DNA of 64,000 nucleotides from Sipunculus nudus (lineage: Eukaryota; Annelida; Sipuncula; Golfingiida; Sipunculidae): assembly GCA_026874595.1 (NCBI GenBank), contig CM049311.1, positions 40,489,676 through 40,553,675 of the forward strand, in the 5' to 3' direction. Of this stretch, positions 59,701 through 64,000 are shown piece by piece. A program made the translations under genes and the position numbers. Position 1 is the stretch's first letter, and each line of letters starts with the position of its first letter. The notes beneath the pieces were generated by a model. The model was not told the origin of the DNA. It saw nothing but the letters and a program-made list of their open reading frames with translations, and made no database searches.

Positions 59701-62700
59701 GCTTTGTCTGCCTTTTTTCCCATTTATCTGACCTGCTTTTAAACTAATTTCTCCTTTTCTGTCTCTGCCTCCCACACCTTGAGCTTTCTCTGCCTTTTTT
59801 CATTTATCTGACCCAATTCTACAATAATGTCTCTTTCTCTGTCTCTGTCTCCCTCACCTTGAGCTTTCTCTGCCTTTTTCATTTATCTGACCCAATTCTA
59901 CAGTAATGTCTCTTTCTCTGTCTCTGTCTCCCTCACCTTGAGCTTTGTCTGCATTTTTTCCCATTTATCTGACCCACTTCTACACCAATTTCTCCTTCTC
60001 TGTCTCTGTATCCCTCACCTTGAGCTTTGTCTGCCTTTTTCATTTATCTTACCCGCTTATACACTAATGTCTCCTTCTCTGTCTCTGTCTCCCAAACCTT
60101 GAGCTTTGTCTGCCTTTTTCATTTATCTGACCCGCTTCTACACTAATCCCCTTCTCTGTCTCTGACTCCCTCACCATGAGCTTTGTCTGCCTTTTTCATT
60201 TATCTGACCCGCTTCTACACTAATGTCCCCTTCTCTGTCTCTGACTCCCTCACCATGAGCTTTCTCTGCCTTTTTCATTTATCTGACCCAATTCTACAGT
60301 AATGTCTCCTTCTCTGACTCCTCACCTTGAGCTTTGTCTGCCTTTTTTCCCATTTATCTGACCTGCTTTTAAACTAATTTCTCCTTTCCTGTCTCTGCCT
60401 CCCACACCTTGAGCTTTCTCTGCCTTTTTTCATTTATCTGACCCACTTCTACAATAATGTCTCTTTCTCTGTTTCTGTCTCCCTCACCTTGAGCTTTCTC
60501 TGCCTTTTTCATTTATCTGACCCAATTCTACAGTAATGTCTCTTTCTCTGTCTCTGTCTCCCTCACCTTGAGCTTTCTCTGCCTTTTTCATTTATCTGAC
60601 CCAATTCTACAGTAATGTCTCTTTCTCTGTCTCTGTCTCCCTCACCTTGAGCTTTGTCTGCCTTTTTTCCCATTTATCTGACCTGCTTTTAAACTAATTT
60701 CTCCTTTTCTGTCTCTGCCTCCCACACCTTGAGCTTTCTCTGCCTTTTTTCATTTATCTGACCCAATTCTACAATTATGTCTTTTTCTCTGTCTCTGTCT
60801 CCCTCACCTTGAGCTTTCTCTGCCTTTTTCATTTATCTGACCCAATTCTACAGTAATGTCTCTTTCTCTGTCTCTGTCTCTCTCACCTTGAGCTTTGTCT
60901 GCCTTTTTTCCCATTTATCTGACCTGCTTTTAAACTAATTTCTCCTTTTCTGTCTCTGCCTCCCACACCTTGAGCTTTCTCTGCCTTTTTTCATTTATCT
61001 GACCCACTTCTACAATAATGTCTCTTTCTCTGTCTCTGTCTCCCTCAGCTTGAGCTTTGTCTGCCTTTTCATATATCAGACCCACTTATCGGTAATGTCT
61101 CCTCTTCTGTCTCCCTCACCTTGAGCTTTCTCTGCCTTTTTCATTTATCTGACCCAATTCTACAGTAATGTCTCTTTCTCTGTCTCTGTCTCCCTCACCT
61201 TGAGCTTTGTCTGCCTTTTTTCCCATTTATCTGACCTGCTTTTAGACTAATTTCTCCTTTTCTGTCTCTGCCTCCCACACCTTGAGCTTTCTCTGCCTTT
61301 TTTCATTTATCTGACCCATTTCTACAATAATGTCTCTTTCTCTGTCTCTGTCTCCCTCACCTTGAGCTTTCTCTGCCTTTTTCATTTATCTGACCCAATT
61401 CTACAGTAATGTCTCTTTCTCTGTCTCTGTCTCCCTCACCTTGAGCTTTCTCTGCCTTTTTCATTTATCTGACCCAATTCTACAGTAATGTCTCTTTCTC
61501 TGTCTCTGTCTCCCTCACCTTGAGCTTTGTCTGCCTTTTTTCCCATTTATCTGACCTGCTTTTAAACTAATTTCTCCTTTTCTGTCTCTGCCTCCCACAC
61601 CTTGAGCTTTCTCTGCCTTTTTTCATTTATCTGACCCAATTCTACACTAATGTCTCCTTCTCTGTCTCTGTCTCCCTCACCTTGAGCTTTCTCTGCCTTT
61701 TTCATTTATCTGACCCAATTCTACAGTAATGTCTCTTTCTCTGTCTCTGTCTCTCTCACCTTGAGCTTTGTCTGCCTTTTTTCCCATTTATCTGACCTGC
61801 TTTTAAACTAATTTCTCCTTTTCTGTCTCTGCCTCCCACACCTTGAGCTTTCTCTGCCTTTTTTCATTTATCTGACCCAATTCTACAATAATGTCTCTTT
61901 CTCTGTCTCTGTCTCCCTCACCTTGAGCTTTCTCTGCCTTTTTCATTTATCTGACCCAATTCTACAGTAATGTCTCTTTCTCTGTCTCTGTCTCCCTCAC
62001 CTTGAGCTTTGTCTGCATTTTTTCCCATTTATCTGACCCACTTCTACACCAATTTCTCCTTCTCTGTCTCTGTATCCCTCACCTTGAGCTTTGTCTGCCT
62101 TTTTCATTTATCTTACCCGCTTATACACTAATGTCTCCTTCTCTGTCTCTGTCTCCCAAACCTTGAGCTTTGTCTGCCTTTTTCATTTATCTGACCCGCT
62201 TCTACACTAATCCCCTTCTCTGTCTCTGACTCCCTCACCATGAGCTTTGTCTGCCTTTTTCATTTATCTGACCCGCTTCTACACTAATGTCCCCTTCTCT
62301 GTCTCTGACTCCCTCACCATGAGCTTTCTCTGCCTTTTTCATTTATCTGACCCAATTCTACAGTAATGTCTCCTTCTCTGACTCCTCACCTTGAGCTTTG
62401 TCTGCCTTTTTTCCCATTTATCTGACCTGCTTTTAAACTAATTTCTCCTTTTCTGTCTCTGCCTCCCTCAGCTTGAGCTTTGTCTGCCTTTTTCATTTAT
62501 CTGACCCGCTTCTACACTAATGTCTCCTTCTTTGTCTCTGTCTCCCTCAGCTTGAGCTTTGTCTGCCTTTTCATTTATCAGACCCACTTATCGGTAATGT
62601 CTCCTCTTCTGTCTCCCTCACCTTGAGCTTTCTCTGCCTTTTTCATTTATCTGACCCAATTCTACACTAATGTCTCCTTCTCTGTCTCTGTCTCCCACAC

Positions 62701-64000
62701 CTTGAGCTTTGTCTGCCTTTTTCATTTATCTGACCCACTTATACACTAATGTCTCCTTCTCTGTCTCTGTCTCCCTCAGCTTGAGCTTTGTCTGCCTTTT
62801 TCATTTATCTGACCCGCTTCTACACTAATCCCCTTCTCTGTCTCTGTCTCCCACACCTTGAGCTTTGTCTGCCTTTTTCATTTATCTGACCCGCTTATAC
62901 ACTAATGTCTCCTTCTCTGTCTCTGTCTCCCAAACCTTGAGCTTTGTCTGCCTTTTTCATTTATCTGACCCGCTTATACACTAATGTCTCCTTCTCTGTC
63001 TCTGTCTCCCAAACCTTGAGCTTTGTCTGCCTTTTTCATTTATCTGACCCGCTTCTACACTAATCCCCTTCTCTGTCTCTGTCTCCCACACCTTGAGCTT
63101 TGTCTGCCTTTTTCATTTATCTGACCCGCTTATACACTAATGTCTCCTTCTCTGTCTCTGTCTCCCAAACCTTGAGCTTTGTCTGCCTTTTTCATTTATC
63201 TGACCCGCTTATACACTAATGTCTCCTTCTCTGTCTCTGTCTCCCAAACCTTGAGCTTTGTCTGCCTTTTTCATTTATCTGACCCAATTCTACAGTAATG
63301 TCTCCTTCTCTGTCTCTGACTCCCTCACCTTGAGCTTTGTCTGCCTTTTTCATTTATCTGACCCGCTTATACACTAATGTCCCCTTCTCTGTCTCTGACT
63401 CCCTCACCATGAGCTTTGTCTGCCTTTTTCATTTATCTGACCCGCTTATACACTAATGTCTCCTTCTCTGTCTCTGTCTCACAAACCTTGAGCTTTGTCT
63501 GCCTTTTTCATTTATCTGACCCGCTTATACACTAATGTCTCCTTCTCTGTCTCTGTCTCCCACACCTTGAGCTTTGTCTGCCTTTTTCATTTATCTGACC
63601 CGCTTATACACTAATGTCCCCTTCTCTGTCTCTGACTCCCTCACCATGAGCTTTGTCTGCCTTTTTCATTTATCTGACCCGCTTATACACTAATGTCTCC
63701 TTCTCTGTCTCTGTCTCACAAACCTTGAGCTTTGTCTGCCTTTTTCATTTATCTGACCCGCTTATACACTAATGTCTCCTTCTCTGTCTCTGTCTCCCAA
63801 ACCTTGAGCTTTGTCTGCCTTTTTCATTTATCTGACCCACTTATACACTAATGTCTCCTTCTCTGTCTCTGACTCCCTCACCTTGAGCTTTGTCTGCCTT
63901 TTTCATTTATCTGACCCGCTTATACACTAATGTCTCCTTCTCTGTCTCTGTCTCCCAAACCTTGAGCTTTGTCTGCCTTTTTCATTTATCTGACCCGCTT
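56722..64000. repeat. 79-bp minisatellite/satellite array, runs off the window
   Basis: About 90 head-to-tail units of roughly 79 bp, plus-strand cttgagctttgtctgcc, tttttcatttatctgaccc, gcttctacactaatgtctcc, ttctctgtctctgtctccct, cac. Several subtypes exist (gcttctacac, aattctacagt, ccatttatctgacctgctttt, tatcagacccacttatcgg). A block of 2064 bp is tandemly duplicated (about 58262-60325 and 60326-62389). In gene sense most units contain CTCAAG|GTGAG or a close variant, a 5' splice donor consensus. Confidence 0.98.

Noticed and set aside
56722-64000. CRISPR-like or coding array
   Set aside because: Units are contiguous 79-bp tandem copies without unique spacers, in clearly eukaryotic sequence; the short open frames are repeat products.
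56722-64000. Minus-strand unit as a mini first exon (ATG AAA AAG GCA GAC ... donor)
   Set aside because: Each unit does contain ATG, eight codons and a donor, resembling the Lys-rich start of DNAI7, but missing internal exons between it and 44.2 kb make this placement unlikely.

Overview
The window is eukaryotic, animal nuclear DNA. It is AT-rich, intron-dominated and full of degenerate non-LTR retrotransposons, MITE-like elements, dispersed repeats with tandem cores, microsatellites and five minisatellite arrays. No bacterial operon, CRISPR, rRNA or intact tRNA gene was seen. Repeats carrying AGGTCA-type half-sites, TCCG runs and the 'TTTTTAGCTCAGCTGACTGA' end resemble those common in mollusc, especially bivalve, genomes. 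Mollusc is an inference from repeat style, not a proof.

The only host gene I can support is the 3' two thirds of DNAI7 (CASC1/LAS1; homologous to Chlamydomonas IC97/FAP94), an axonemal dynein-associated protein of motile cilia. It lies on the minus strand. Nine well-supported exons and one 24-nt micro-exon run from about 44.2 kb down to a stop codon at 9879-9881. Every splice phase closes, giving 422 residues and a stop (1269 nt). The N-terminal part (roughly 290 residues if the length is like the human protein) was not found in the window and probably lies mostly beyond 64 kb.

Layout: 1-9.8 kb is downstream of the gene and holds dispersed repeats, a TTA-flanked MITE (2.79-3.13 kb) and a TTAA-flanked MITE (5.36-5.83 kb). 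9.88-44.2 kb is the gene, with introns filled by tandem-core dispersed repeats (10.2-14.1, 20.0-23.8, 29.4-30.1 kb), minisatellites (15.5-16.4, 18.5-19.3, 30.95-31.85, 36.65-39.1 kb), (TA)n tracts, a plus-strand LINE fragment sitting inside the 36-bp minisatellite, and a degenerate minus-strand CR1-like LINE (39.5-43.4 kb). 44.4-56.7 kb holds a small TIR element, a long hairpin, a plus-strand Jockey-like LINE (45.7-51.2 kb) broken by a roughly 2 kb repeat insertion, more dispersed repeats and a tRNA-derived SINE. 56.7-64.0 kb is a 79-bp tandem array running off the window.

The most unusual observation is that two minisatellites (27-bp and 36-bp units) begin exactly at the 3' ends of DNAI7 exons. 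In the first, each unit re-creates the last exon bases plus the 5' splice donor. The second does so approximately. The third, 79-bp array also carries a donor-like AAG|GTGAGG in gene-sense orientation in many units, and a single-base difference between copies swaps that donor for a plus-strand splice-acceptor-like CAG. This looks like repeated birth of minisatellites from exon-intron junctions in one gene, leaving series of decoy donors.
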